A stretch of 49,151 nt of DNA from Calocera cornea HHB12733 (Eukaryota > Basidiomycota > Dacrymycetes > Dacrymycetales > Dacrymycetaceae), in assembly GCA_001632435.1 (NCBI GenBank), contig KV424055.1, forward strand, positions 1 through 49,151, read 5' to 3'. Shown here piece by piece: positions 19,650 through 31,363 of this stretch. Position numbers and translations under genes: made by a program. The notes beneath the pieces were generated by a model that was given only the letters and a program-made list of their open reading frames with translations, ran no database searches and had not been told where the DNA came from. Every line of letters starts with the position of its first letter. Position 1 is the stretch's first letter.

Positions 19650-21933
19650 CTAATGCTGCTGCGTCCCGAGCTCGGCGAGCACCTTGACAAAGTCACCTGG
19701 CCTGACCAATTCCGTAGCGCCGTAGGTGACCTTTCGGCCGCTCCTCCCCGCCCACTCCATCAGGTTCCCGAACTCGACATACCCGCCTCCTCCAACGACG
19801 AAGACGATGCCCTCCTGACTGGCCATCCGCTTGCCTCCACGCCCCGCGCCACCGGCTGATGATCGGGCACGGGGATCTAGGAACAGGAAGTCGTCCGTAT
19901 CCTGTAGCGCCTGCGTCGACGCCGTCGCAGGGTCCATCAGGGCTTCGACCAGCCGCGTCGTGGCAAAGTCTTTGCGCGCTGGGAGGAAGTTCTTGACACC
20001 TGACAACAGATTCTCGAACCCTGGTACACCTGCAAAGCCACCTTCTTTCAATCGATCGGTGAGACGATTCGACAGTGATGAGAAACCGCGGAAGAGCTCG
20101 TTGGTGGTGTTCGATGGTTGTGCAACGGGAGCCGCGGTCAGGTTGGTCATGCGTGAGATCTCGCGGATTCTGCCGATGGTCAGGGACCTTGATCCTGAAC
20201 ATCAGGGAGGCTGGACATACTTTTTGACATATTCCAGGGCAGACACATCGCAACTCTGTTTCTTCAGTTCCTTCTCTAGCTCACCCAAGTCAACCTTGTC
20301 GTCTTCTCGTGAGCTGAGATAGAAGATGAGAGCAAGTCGCAGCTTGTCTTCGTTGGTCGGCTGGACGCCTTCCTTTTCCATCCGAAGCATCTCTAGTATG
20401 CTTCCCATTGTCTGATTATGATCAGCTGTCTATTTGGAATATATCAGATGAGGAAGACATACCTGTCGCGTGACGTTCTCCTCAGCTTGGAAGTACTCAT
20501 CGAGCGCTCGGGACTTGATGGCTTGCAGCAGAGCGGTGGCGATGTTCATGTGGGTGTCTAATGTCGCCTTGCGAGCCGTCAGCTCGGGAAGCGCTGTCAC
20601 TGCCTCCTTGAGATGGGCAGTGTTATTGGCAAGATCCATCTGGGACACGTCATCCATGTTGGAAACACCCGTTACTCGGGTCAGCTCGGCGGCATCCTGC
20701 TTGTACCTGATACCCGACATCAGCTAGCAAACCTCGGCGTTTTCAAAGGACGCACCGGTTTAGCTCCGAATCGATGTCCTCCGCCACCTGGGGGAACGGA
20801 TTCTCGGCGTTCTTCTCCCAGAAGAAGTCTGACCTATCAAAGTTGTACGATTTCTTCGTCATCTTGCCGTGCTCGGGTGTGGATATTGTAACACGGTTCA
20901 GGTTCATCTCGAGTACATCGTGTACCAGCGACTGATATGTCCACGAATGGGAGAGCATGGGGATGAGGTCGACGTTGCGATCGAGGATGACCATCACTGA
21001 AGGCAAGTCAGCGACGGTCTGTTAGAGCGGCTGTTGGTGCTTACAAGGCCGTTGCATCACCCCGACGTCTGTTCGCCCGAACACTCCTCCCCTTCCACCC
21101 AACCCAGCACCAGCTATGCTATCCCGTATCTTCGTTTCCAGTTTTCGGGACACCATCTCCGCCGCGTTGCCTCTCGGACACCGAATATACGGCACCACGC
21201 CCATGGTAGCCAGCACCGAGAACAGGCCAGACGCAATATGATCGGTGAGCGCCTCGAGTGTCTGCTCCGACGTTGACGGAGAATTGAGTAGTGCATAGGT
21301 GGATGCCTGATCCGCATGTGCGCCGTTCGTTTGCACTGGTGCAACAGACGGGTTCGCCACTGGCTGTCGGCTCATAGGGAGTAGGGAGAAGAGGGTAGGC
21401 GAGGGGCAGATGAAGTCGAGGTATTGGTCCAGGACGCACTGCACCAGGTCGGAGGTCCCATCGCGCGCGACGAGTGAGGCGAACTCTTCGAGGATTGCTC
21501 GTGGGAGCGGGGAGATGAATGAGATGTAGAAGGATTCGTAGAGCGATTCGGTGAGGTCTTGCGCTATCCGACTGGCGTTTACGACTGTGGGGGAGACAAG
21601 GTATATCGCGGGAACGTCGGAGATGGCAGGTCGTGCAGAATGTAGCTGCCTGAATACAGACGATCAGCATGCCCGTCTGCCCGCTGTAGAGCGCACTTAC
21701 ACGTGCAGTGTCACTCCCACTTCTCGCAAATCCTGAACGCGCAGAACTGTAGCAAGTACATCCTTGCTATGGTCATCAAGAACGAGGACCTTCCACACCG
21801 TCGGTCCACTTTGCGTGCTCTTCTCGGTCGTCGGACTTGAGCTAGAAGCGACCGGGTCGTCATTCAAGTTAAGCAGAGCGAGCAGCGAGGCCGTCTGTGC
21901 CGCCTGCAACGACTGCTGCTTTATTGTCGACAT
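19650..21933 (-). CDS. SLY1: SLY1 / SCFD1, Sec1-Munc18 protein of ER-Golgi fusion
   Basis: Six minus-strand exons: 21933-21701, 21649-21045, 20996-20756, 20706-20463, 20411-20221 and 20187-19650. Together they make 2,052 nt (683 aa), close to the ~670 aa of yeast Sly1. The protein begins [20 protein letters not shown], and [20 protein letters not shown] is the conserved first Sec1 strand. Family blocks follow in order: [72 protein letters not shown] and RLALIFYL. The C-terminal block is [18 protein letters not shown]. Sly1 binds the syntaxin Sed5 and promotes SNARE assembly in ER-Golgi and intra-Golgi transport. An in-frame ATG at 22008 would add 25 residues; the later start matches the family better. 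The last acceptor (CAAG, not CAG) was chosen because only it keeps frame. Confidence 0.94.
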
Positions 21934-22249
21934 CGTGGAAGGGTATATGCGCGTCGAGGCCGATGAGGACGGGTTGCTGCGGCTCGACGTTACGCGCTCC
22001 AGGAACACGACGGCAGAACTGCTTCCGCATAATCACAGCCTTATTCGTGGGCGTTTCGACTTCCCCAACATGGCAAATGAGAATAACTTAAGAATGCATT
22101 GTCTAGTTAGTTAACCTCGTCTGGGCTACATGATATATTCGGACCATTCTAATAACGATGCTGCCTCTAAGGTAGCTCTGCAGAATACTGATCTTCGCTC
22201 TACTGCGGGCCCACGACCGCTCTCCATCTCCAGGACGCTCTAAGCAGCT
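21934..22249. other. SLY1 promoter region
   Basis: 316 bp between SLY1 and the DUF1275 stop, with both genes on the minus strand. No gene seen. Confidence 0.5.
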
Positions 22250-23250
22250 CTAAGACTGCGCAACCTTCTTAGTCGGCACCCACCACCAGCTCACAGCGAT
22301 AAGCAGCCTCATCGCTGCACCAACAGCGAAAGTGTTCCCCGCGCCGATAGTGCCGTCCAGTGCACGTCCGAAGAACCCGCCAACGAAGAGCATGAAGATA
22401 GCGAGCGCCTTGTGGTCGCGAGACTTGATGGGTGCGTGGGGCGAGAAGAGCTTCGGGTCGCCGACCAGCTGCACCCAGATCGTCGTAAGCACGACGGAGG
22501 TCGCAAATTGAGAGCCGAGTCTGGAACACAGTCAGAACGAGTGTACACCCTACATGGGTCAGACGCACCGTGTACCCAGATGCGCCTGCAGCCCCATGCT
22601 CGCACTGGCAAAGCCCAGCGCTGCGAACCCCTGCGCATTGGTCCAGCTCGGTGAGCCCCTCGGGCCCGCGAAGCTACCCTGCCCGCCATACACCGCACAG
22701 AGGCAGGCGGCGAGGGTGAAGCCCGCCTGGATGAGCGTACCCGTGATCAGCCAGCCCCGCTTCTTCGCGCCCCACCAGTCACCTATCCGTCCGACGAAGG
22801 CACCGAATAGGAAGGAGAGAAGCGAGCAGAGCGCTTGCTGATCGGGCTCTTGGAAGCCGAGCACTCGCGGGTAGGGACCGGTGAAGAGACGGGAGATGGC
22901 GAGAGCGAGCTGAATCGTGTTACCTGCGGAGCATGTTAGTAGATGTATACGAGACGATGATTGAGACGCACCAGTCTGGAAAGCGCACCAGATGTAGCAT
23001 GCGCTGAACGTTACAGAGTCGATCTGTGCAGCACTGGGTCAGTCCAAGCTGCCGCCTGATAGCAAGTAGCACGTACAAAGCCAGTCATGAGGCAGAAGCA
23101 ACTCAGCGGCACCGTCGCAAGGTCTGTATCACACTCCTGCTGCAGGTAGCTCCATGTCCTCTGCATCAGAGGCAGCCTTGGCGCGTCTTCCTCATCCAGC
23201 ATCGGCATCTCCGGGTCCGGATTCGCGACTTTCGCTGTGTTGTCGGTCAT
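22250..23250 (-). CDS. DUF1275 (YoaK-like) multi-pass membrane protein
   Basis: Four minus-strand exons: 23250-23077, 23023-22972, 22923-22569 and 22520-22250. They sum to 852 nt and encode 283 residues. The N-terminal ~45 residues are acidic and cytosolic-looking. The DUF1275 signature then follows: TDLATVPLSCFCLMTGF, IDSVTFSACYIWCAFQTGN and TIQLALAI. Several hydrophobic segments come next (ALCSLLSFLFGAFVGRIGD, GWLITGTLIQAGFTLAACL, ALAIFMLFVGGFFGRALDG and AVGAAMRLLIAVSWWW). The function of this family in fungi is not established; a transport role is only inferred from topology. The second exon is just 52 nt. The frame is complete, with no sign of decay. Confidence 0.88.
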
Positions 23251-23934
23251 TGCAAGCTGCTCGCCAGGGGACGGAGGCGAGGAGGAGGTGGGGGAGGGAG
23301 AAGGGCGAGGGCAAGGTTATTGGGGCCGGGGTGAGTGTGAGAACGCCATGCTAGCGGTGGGTGATCGCTCGGTATCGCTGGCGCGCGCCCGAGACTTGGC
23401 ACCGATTTTCGGCCAAGACCCCGAGAAGCGCCCGCCGGTGCCGGTTCCGTTGTGTCGTGCTTATCGCACCTCCGCTCGAACGTCGCGCGCTAGGCAGTGA
23501 CGCCATCCATTCAACAGCGGACGCCAGAGGGAGACTAACACCCAAAAGACGGCATGGAAAGTTTTCAGGATGATTGCAACCAGGGACCGACAATCATCAA
23601 AGAAAGGAGGGTGCCGTCCCTTGGTCTATATATGGTCCAGGCATTGGTGCTTTTGTCTTGCAAGGATCAGCTGGAAAAGTGCCATTGCATGACTGTATGA
23701 TTGCGCGTCGTTCGACAGTGCATCCATCCTCTGCTATGGTAGACTGTGAACGTCAGTGTCTCACGTCACTCCATCAAAATGTGTCACGATACACTAATCA
23801 CGGTCGGACCTCTTGCTCATTCTGAGGAAACTGCTACAGAAGAGCCAAGATCAACAATACATGAGTATGCCTCATTTACTGCACTTCCTAATTGGCCCCT
23901 CCTCAGCTCTTTGAAGCACTGCCTGCCACCCCAG
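23251..23934. other. intergenic, DUF1275 promoter side
   Basis: GC-rich near 23270-23330, then more AT-rich. Both neighbours are on the minus strand. No supported gene. Confidence 0.5.
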
Positions 23935-25710
23935 CTATGCTGAATGTGTTCCCTCTGAGTCTGACGACGCTGAGTCTTCCGAATCGTCCGATGCAGACTC
24001 CTCCAAATTTTCCCACTGAGAATACCGCTTGCCATACCAATCAGGATAGAACAAATCGGCAAGATCAGCATCATATGTGTAACGCTTTGTCTCGTTTGAA
24101 GGCTGGGCAGCAGATGGCAATGGCTGATTTGGGTGCTTCCTGTGGCATCTGTCTTAGTACCGTGTCACTTGTTGTATGAGCCGGAAATTACTCACTCGAA
24201 CCACCATTGGACACCAGAATCAGTCCTCACACGCAAGGACTTGCTGATATCCTGGGCCTTGGATGTGTAGCAGTAGAATATTTTCAGGTTTGGAAAGGTC
24301 TGCTGGATGAACTGTGCCTGAATGCTGGGGTGTAGAGAGTTGTTTGGTCCAAGAAGATGCAGCTCCTTCATGGCCCAATTTGGCTGATTGGTGGTGTGAT
24401 GTGGGTTTGAGTGAAAGGCAATTGGTATAGCGAGTGTATGTAATGCAGGGCACCACTGTGCAAATGAAAGCAGACTGCGCTCCAACAAATAGTGCTTAGG
24501 CTTCTTTCCCAAGTCAAAGCTAAGATGAAAGAGGTCCAGCTTTGGCCACCTTTGGGTCAAAGTGCCAATATCTTCATCCCATAGTTTGGGCCTAAAATAC
24601 CCTCCAGATAGACACAGTCTGATCGAATATAGTTCTGAGCACTGCACCAGTGGCAGGAATCTGCCACTAGGCAGGGAGAGCCATTCCTCTTCCTCCCACG
24701 AGATAGTCACATCCAGCTTGATGAGAGAATGGGAGAACCTTTCGGCCACTCTCTGGAGTACCAATCCAATGAAAGTGCTTGAAGCAGGGTCCAGCCATAT
24801 CTTGAGGCTCTGTAGCTGATGTTCGGGTATGAAATGGAAGAGGGTCAGAAGATCGGCATTGTAGGGAGTCATGATACTGAGCTCAAGTGTACGCAGTGAA
24901 GGAAAGCCAACATTTTGTGGTGTGTGCTTGGACACCGGCTTGGGATGAAGTCCAAGATACTGCAGGGCTGGTAGTCCACCGATAATGTCAAGCATCTCTG
25001 GTGGTGTGCGGCGCCATCCAGTGCAGTTGTAGTGTCCTCAATCCTGTCATACGTCTCAAAAGAGTGTTGAGCTCGTGGCGTAGGGGTGACTTCAGATCTT
25101 GTTCGACTCGCTCTGGTGTGGAATAGAAGAACACAAACAATTGTATCAACTCCGGATTGTTGACGGCGCTGAGGAGGGACCTCATTGCACTTGTAAGGAC
25201 CTCTGTCGGAAGATCAGGAGGGTCTTTGTTTCGAGGAGCTAGTTCACATAGATTTGCGGACATCAGAATCGCGCTACATTCTATCATAATCATGGGATGG
25301 GTGATGGATAGATCAAGGGTTCGGAGTGCTTGGAAGCTCGCCAAGCCACGCTGGCGGCTACGTATCGCCAACATACAATATTGCGGCTTGGTGCTGTAGG
25401 TTGGAGCCAGAATCAAAGAATGATCTTGCATCACCAGCGTTCGGATATGCGATGTACATCCCTTGAAGAGGTCCCATTTGGAGGAAGACAGATGTCGGAG
25501 CAGCGTGCTGTATTGACCTTCTTGCACGGAAGCGATATGGTTCGGGAGGATACAATGGAGTGCGCTTTGGTCGACGGTATGCCATAGCTGAGAACAACAG
25601 TTTGTGTGCATCCTACGACACGTCATCGCAAAGTGACTGAGGTCGCACACCGAATCAAGATGATCGCCGACCTCGCCAACAAGCTCCGGAATGGTGAAGA
25701 TACGATGCAT
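23935..25710 (-). pseudogene. F-box/LRR family copy 3, one frameshift, 3' exon retained
   Basis: Starts MHRIFTIPELVGEVGDHLD at 25710 (the frame is open further upstream to 26052). LRR-like sequence runs to LNTLLRRMTGLRTLQLHW, then a 1-nt shift near 24990-25000 moves the frame to MLDIIGGLPALQYLGLHP. No GT-AG intron can resolve this without deleting conserved sequence, so I treat it as a frameshift; a sequencing error would restore the gene. The main exon ends VQWWFE at 24196. A GTGAGT donor (24195-24190), a TACTAAG branch-like site and an acceptor at 24141-24140 follow. The last exon (24139-23935) encodes KHPNQPLPSAAQP and an acidic tail (ASDDSEDSASSDSEG) ending TAG. F-box proteins recruit substrates to SCF ubiquitin ligases; no substrate is inferable. 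Confidence 0.8.
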
Positions 25711-27090
25711 AGACGGCGAGTAGTTTGCTCCTACGGCAGAATTGTGCGTCTGTACCATCAGCCACGCAAGCAAATAGGATGAAGGGAAGGGAACGGTAGC
25801 TAGAAAAGGCGGACAACACACATCGTGGTTGTAGGTTAAGACACATCTTGAAATCAACGGGTCTCCCTGTTCCAGCTTTTGCCGCCCACGCTGACGCAGA
25901 CATGCACCTGCTGAGCACGGGTTCTTAAGACACCAAGCGGCTGTGAAAGGAGTTGTAGTCTCCTCACGCGCCCTGGGGCGCCAGCCGTAGGCTGATCTCC
26001 TGTATATTGGAGCACCAACGTACGGATCAACTACAAATGGGTAGGTGATCATATGTGTGTAAGGTGCTAGGGTTGTCTATGGGAGCAAACCAGGGCGAAC
26101 TAAAACCGGATCCTTACAGGCTGTGTACTAGCACTGGGACCCTGGAAAGAGCTGATTATGAGCAGCCGGTAGTTGCTGATTAACAGCATGTTGTTTTCTT
26201 AGGTGAAGCAGCTGATAAGCAGCAGAAAGTGATAAGTAAACAGCACCTGGCTGTTTTTCAGTCACATAGTTTATTAATATCAGTACTATGATTAGATACA
26301 GCTATCTATGCCTCTTGCATTATCTGCCAGTCTGGTATCCATCCAAGCAGCCAATCTAAAGTCTATGATACTCAATGTCATCATAGCATTGTGTTTTGGG
26401 CACCTTATACCCTCACCACTCATTCACCACCTCCAAGTTGTAAGCCAAAGGTTGCCAAAGCATGCATATATGCGCATATACATTGCCTAGTCTGGCCCTC
26501 CATAAGGAGGTCCTGCAATGGCTGAATTATGATGGCTACAAGGGCAAGCTGGTGGCAGATACATGCAATGCAGAGCGAAGGAGAGACCAGCAAGCAAATG
26601 AAATGGCAGAGAGATGGTGGTTGGACGGAGAGATGCATAAGGCCCAGGAGTCCGTTGGGCACTCTCTTGACGCAGACCAAGGAGGAATTGGACCCTAGGT
26701 GCTGATTTTGGCTATCAGCCATTTGGCGAGGCAGCACCTTTTTGGCTGATAACCTGCTTTTCAGCAACCCAGGTGCTGACTATCAGTCCCTTCCAGAGTT
26801 CCAGTGTAGGTAAGGGATCAATAGCAGAAGGCTTGGCACGGCGGTCACACGAATTGCCGGTTCATCGCTTTTTGTGTATGTCTCCCTCCCCCTTCGTGTA
26901 GTAACGTGAAATTCGATTGTGACTACCTAGTGTAGATGCTTGGCCGATCACCAACCGCGACCTGACCCTTCGCATCGACGGGACCCGCAGTTGAATTCCT
27001 CCAAGTCCGATGCAGTCACCTCAGCTTTCCACATCTCATCTGTTGCAACCCATAAATACACTAATGGTCCTTTGCAGCAGAATCGGATGC
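25711..27090. other. intergenic containing a MITE-like element
   Basis: No gene is supported. The stretch 26129-26809 is described separately as a mobile element. Confidence 0.5.
26129..26809. mobile_element. MITE-like non-autonomous element with ~80-bp degenerate TIRs
   Basis: The left end (CTAGCACTGGGACCCTGGAA) and the reverse complement of the right end (CTACACTGGAACTCTGGAAG) match with a 1-bp gap. The match continues inward through shared blocks such as CTGAT, AGCA, GTTGCTGA and GGTG, at roughly three-quarters identity over ~80 bp. Flanks read GTA on both sides, compatible with a 2- or 3-bp duplication. The interior has no transposase; an open frame at 26462-26698 has no family resemblance. 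PIF/Harbinger or Tc1/mariner derivatives are both possible. Confidence 0.6.
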
Positions 27091-28828
27091 CTAATCATCA
27101 TCTACAAGCTCATGTAGAGACGGGAAAACCTGTCGCTCCTTTGCTTCCCATTCCGAAGGGTCGGCGATGCAGACAATATCCTGGGGTGACGGTAGGGGCC
27201 TTCCGGGATGCTCTCTGTGACATATTTTCAGCAACCAAAGGAGACTCAAAAACGGTCTCTACTCACTTGAACCACCATTGGAGCCGCAAGTCAGATTGTA
27301 CTCCAGGGAGCAAGGTCAGTACCGCATCAACCTCGTCACGGGGAGTCGTATCGCAGTAGAACGATTTCAACAGCGGGAATGTCTGTCGGAGGAAGCCGGC
27401 GATTAGCCTGGGGTTGTGCTCCAGGGAAACTGTTGCGAGACTCAGTTCCTTGAGCGCCGAGTTGGTGATGGGCCATTGTTGCCCAGTTTGCTGACGTCTT
27501 CCATACTCCAAACTCTGAAGCTCGACTGGGAGCTGTAAAGTGTGGAGGTGCGGCAAGGACCGAGCAATGGCGAGGAGAGCCTGATAAGAAATGCGGGTCT
27601 GCGACCTGAAACGCAGAGAAAACAGCTCGAGACTGGACCATGCTTGAAGCAGTTTTATAAGCTGAGCGTCACGCAACGCTATATCAACGCGGTCATAAAG
27701 ATCGAACTCAACGATACACAAGGCAATACATTCCTTCAGAAGAGCCACAGGAAAGCTCCGAGGTGGTGACTCCGTACCCTCGCTTCCAACAGCCAATGCA
27801 AGATGGTGAAGCGAGGTTGCGCAATTGGTGGCCAGGACGTCAGCCAAGGCATCCAAATGCTCGTAGCTACAGCGTATTCTGAGCTGGCGCAGTCGTCGGA
27901 GCCGCGACGTTAGCGGCAGAATGAGGCGGAGCCCGGTGCATGCGGAGTTACCGAATGGAATTGCAGTGATGTCGATTGAGCGCAGAGAGGGAAACCCAGA
28001 AGTGGGAGCTGAAGATAGGGCTGTATATCGACTCAGATTCATATGAAAGTGTTGGAGACCTGGAAGGCGTCCAATGGCTCGAAGAAGGTCGGAGTCTTCG
28101 GTCATGCCAAGGTCCACACGTAACCACCGTAATTTGGACAGACCACGAAGAAGCTCGATGAGCCGTGCTTTGATGGGCGGATGCTCTTGGGAGCTAAAAT
28201 AGCGGAAAGAGAGTACGCGTATGCCATTCTTTTTCGCTATTGCCCCAAGTAGTTCACCCCAAGACGGGAGGCTACCGTCGTGATCGTGGACGTCCCCTGG
28301 GTCGCGCCATGTATCAGGTTGATACCATATTTCCAATTGATGCAGTTTTGGAGCTGTTACCAGTGGAATCCATGAACGGATAGTGGACGGATGCTTTATC
28401 GTCAAATAGGCTGTCTCGAGGTTGGGGAATGGGTGGCCACCGGTGACTAAAAGGTAAGTGATGGCGTATAAGCAGCTTTGGTCCCTCAGATTGCCGATCT
28501 TACGCTCTGGATCTCTGACTCCCCAACGCTCATGCTCATCTCCAAGTGAGAGGACACGGATATACGAGGTGTGACGCCGTAACCTGGCTTGCTCAGGTGC
28601 TGTCAGTGGGCGAAACCTCCCAAGGTTACCACGGGCATCGCGGCCTTCGATGCGATTGCTGGGAAGCAGACCAAAAATATCGTGGGCATTCGCGGAATAC
28701 CAGACAGCCGCAACGCAGTTGATCCACAAAGTGCGACTTGCGAGTCCAAAGTGATATCGATCACGTTTGGAGCCAAGTTGATCGACGATCGCGCCGATGA
28801 GCTCGGGAATGGTGAAGATGCGGTGCAT
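27091..28828 (-). CDS. F-box/LRR protein, intact family member (copy 4)
   Basis: Two minus-strand exons, 28828-27267 and 27214-27091, are separated by a 52-bp intron (GTGAGT...TCACAG) and encode 561 residues. The F-box core lies at residues 1-45 (MHRIFTIPELIGAIVDQLGS ... RTLWINCVAAVWYSA). It is followed by irregular leucine-rich repeats (LRGLSKLRWLRVDLGM, IGRLPGLQHFHMNL, FPSLRSIDITAI, SRLRRLRQLRIR). The main exon ends LPGVQSDLRLQWWFK. The 3' exon adds EHPGRPLPSPQDIVCIADPS and a short acidic tail ending VDDD. A TGA overlapping the donor would end the protein early at WWFK if the intron were retained. An upstream in-frame ATG at 28867 adds 13 residues, but conservation starts at MHRIF. Role by family: SCF substrate adaptor; target unknown. 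This is the reference for the four broken copies. Confidence 0.82.
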
Positions 28829-28867
28829 GGCATGCCGACGCCGCCTTGGTGGATAGGTCGCGTTCAT

Positions 28868-29377
28868 GTGGGGTAGCTATGGCAAGGGGAGACGGTGTGA
28901 ATGTAGGAGTGGGTGGACTGATATGGCGAACAGCAATACGTGGTTAGTAGGCGAGAGCAAAAGAGAGTCAGTGGGCGAGAGCAAAAGGACAAATGGCCGG
29001 GCTATTTAACCTGTGCGAGTGGGCCAGCGGCTGACTGTACAGTGTCATGCGTGTGCAAGATGAGTCGAACCAGCGCGTCGGACTATCGGCACCGTTCCCA
29101 ACTAATGCCGCAGAGTGCCTAACTAGCGCCGCAAACACGCGGCATTTGGCTTCTTGATTCTTCGGCGATAACCAGCGTGTCCGTTCCGGACTTTGTGTCA
29201 TCCTGTCGGCAGTGCACAGTCGTTGAGTGGGAAACAGCCGCAGCAGTCCGTGCAGTATAAAAGCGGTTTTCAAGTACTAAAATCAACGCGGCTTCTCGAC
29301 CATGTCCGTGTGAGTTTACAAGGGTATGTGTGACTGTCTCAGCGCTATCTGATCTTAGTGTCGTACAAGGACATCCA
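28868..29377. other. intergenic
   Basis: Promoter side of copy 4. A plus-strand TATAAAAG (29256-29263) precedes an ATG at 29301, but the downstream plus-strand frames are the antisense of F-box copy 5, so no gene is called. Confidence 0.45.
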
Positions 29378-30979
29378 TCAGCTGGCCTTTCCGGCTTTGC
29401 AGTCCACTTGCGGCAAGGGCATTCCCAATGCTGTGCCTCCCATCAACGACAGTGCTATACCTGAACGGGGTGTACTTACGGGGATCCCGATCAATCGTTC
29501 TCCATCCTCAGTTCCTGCATGTAGTTTCATATCTTCTCCGCCTCATATGTATCATAGGAGAATGTCTGCAGAAGCGGGAACGTGTGTTGTATGAAGACAG
29601 CAGCATGTAGTGAACTCCGCGTTGTGGAGGGGTTGACCAGCTTAAGCTCCTTCAACATACGGTGCATCAAGTGAGTTAGATTTGCTAAGCAGCTTTGTTC
29701 GAACTGAACCGGGAGGGAGAGTGTTCGCAGCCGAGGGCACAATTCGGCAAATGCAGTCAGACAGCGATACGATAGTTCCATCTGGGAGTCACTGCTACCC
29801 GAGCGGAGAGCGAAAATTTCTAGGCTAGGCCATTGCTGAGCCATGTAAATGACGTCGATGTCTTGCAAAGCTGCTACTTGGCAGGGGCAAATGCACAGGG
29901 TCACCGATGATAGTGCAACACATCTTGCAAGAGGAAGAATTAGCTGGGCGAGGAGTGGTGGTGTGTGAGTCTCGGAATGCGAGCAAGATAGAGACAAATT
30001 CAGGTCTTTGAGTGAGTGCGAACACCACTCAGCCACGAGTGGTAGCAGGTCACGGAGCTCATCACAGTGATATCGCGTTCTCAGCTTTTGTAGCTGGCGT
30101 GTGGGTACAGATAACAAAAGGCACATATCGGTACCATCGGATACTCGGCGCTTTGGTTGGAGGTGGGTCCACAGTGAACGAAGGGTAGGAAAGCTGCTCT
30201 GGGAGGCATCGGCTTCGCCAGTCGAATCAAATACTTCAAGATCTTCCAGGTATGGTAGACGGCCGAGCGTGCATACCAGTGCAGAATCAAGTTTTATATG
30301 CATACGCAGTCGCAATTTCCGCAGTCCGGAAAGATAATTGATGAGGTCGGTCAGTGGCCGTCGTATCTGAGACGGCAAACTTGACTCCAGCTCTCGATCG
30401 AGGAATGACCAAGACAGATCCAGCGAGTGCAGACGAGCCGTGGCCGCTATCCCGTCGAGTATCTCGATGGAGCCGGCAACATCCTGAGTCTAGGGAGGAA
30501 GAGTGCTACCATTCCACTCGACCCGTATCTCCTTCAACTGTTGGGCAGGACTAGCAAAGGAAAGCAGGGCCGGATGGTGAAGGCGTGGCGGATGAATACG
30601 TCGAGCGTTCGAAGAGCCGGGAAGAGCGCCACATCCGTCCTCAAGCTGTCCAATGGTGTAAGAAAGTAGCGAACATCTGACCTATGCGAGCCCAAGCCGT
30701 CGACAAGAGTGAGTTCTTGAATGTAGGACGGTATCAATAGAAAACATCGCGTTCACGGGAGCTTAGCGAGCGGCGTAGTTTCGTCGGCTGGCTTTCGTCA
30801 ATAAGATTGTCAGGAAGAAGAAATCGTAGATTCCCTTCGTCGGCTGCATACCATACCCAGTCGACGCAGTTTGACCAGGTGGCTCGGCACGTTAGAGCGC
30901 AGACATACTTGTCGTCCCTGCTTCCGAAATGTTCTGCGATCTCGCGAATGAGCTCCGGGATCGTGAAGATGCGGTGCAT
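29378..30979 (-). pseudogene. F-box/LRR family copy 5, multiply broken
   Basis: Starts MHRIFTIPELIREIAEHFGS at 30979. Defects, going downstream: a frameshift near 30740 (RERDVFY then IPSYIQELTL), a second near 30540 (VLPNS then QLKEIRVEW), an in-frame TAG at 30490-30492, and a TGA at 29527-29529 after FSYDTYEAEKI. Between the last two, 280 residues of LRR sequence are clean (YLSGLRKLRLRM, LTAFAELCPRLRTLSLPVQF). A GTAAGT donor at 29479-29474 and an acceptor at 29432-29431 precede ALGMPLPQVDCKAGKAS-stop. That matches the family's 3' exon, although the WWF motif itself is lost. Confidence 0.8.
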
Positions 30980-31363
30980 GTTCTTGATGCATTCTCTTCG
31001 GTGACTGGCAGACTGGTACGACATCCGGGTGACATTGTTATGAGAATTGCAGCAGTCGTGAAGCAGGCTATGTGCATGCGCGTTAGGATGGTGGTGGAGT
31101 TCAGTGGCACGACTGACGCGTCACCCCTGCCCGCGACGAGTTCCCATCACGGCTAATGCCGACAGGTTCTGCCGTCGGCACGTTCTCCCGCGCGTCCCTT
31201 CATCGCCGCCCAACCACCTGCCACATTAAGCGCGCCTGTACATATATCTACGCCCCCATCCCTTCTCTGTTCCCCTTTCATCTTCTTGGTGTGCAAAACC
31301 TTGTGGTTGCGTCGTGGACAGAGCTTGTAGGGCGGCGCTACCCGGCGATCACCGTCGAGCACC
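30980..31363. other. divergent intergenic region, F-box copy 5 / OMA1
   Basis: 384 bp between two divergent starts. It presumably contains the OMA1 promoter (ACATATATCT near 31238). No gene seen. Confidence 0.45.

Noticed and set aside
24988..25050. Intron to explain the frame change in F-box copy 3
   Set aside because: The only fitting donor (GTATGA) and acceptor would remove TGLRTLQLHW, which is conserved in other copies. A 1-nt frameshift is simpler.
29256..29610. Plus-strand gene start: TATAAAAG, ATG at 29301, intron and an open frame
   Set aside because: The plus-strand frames are antisense to the last exons of F-box copy 5. No splice choice gives a recognisable protein.
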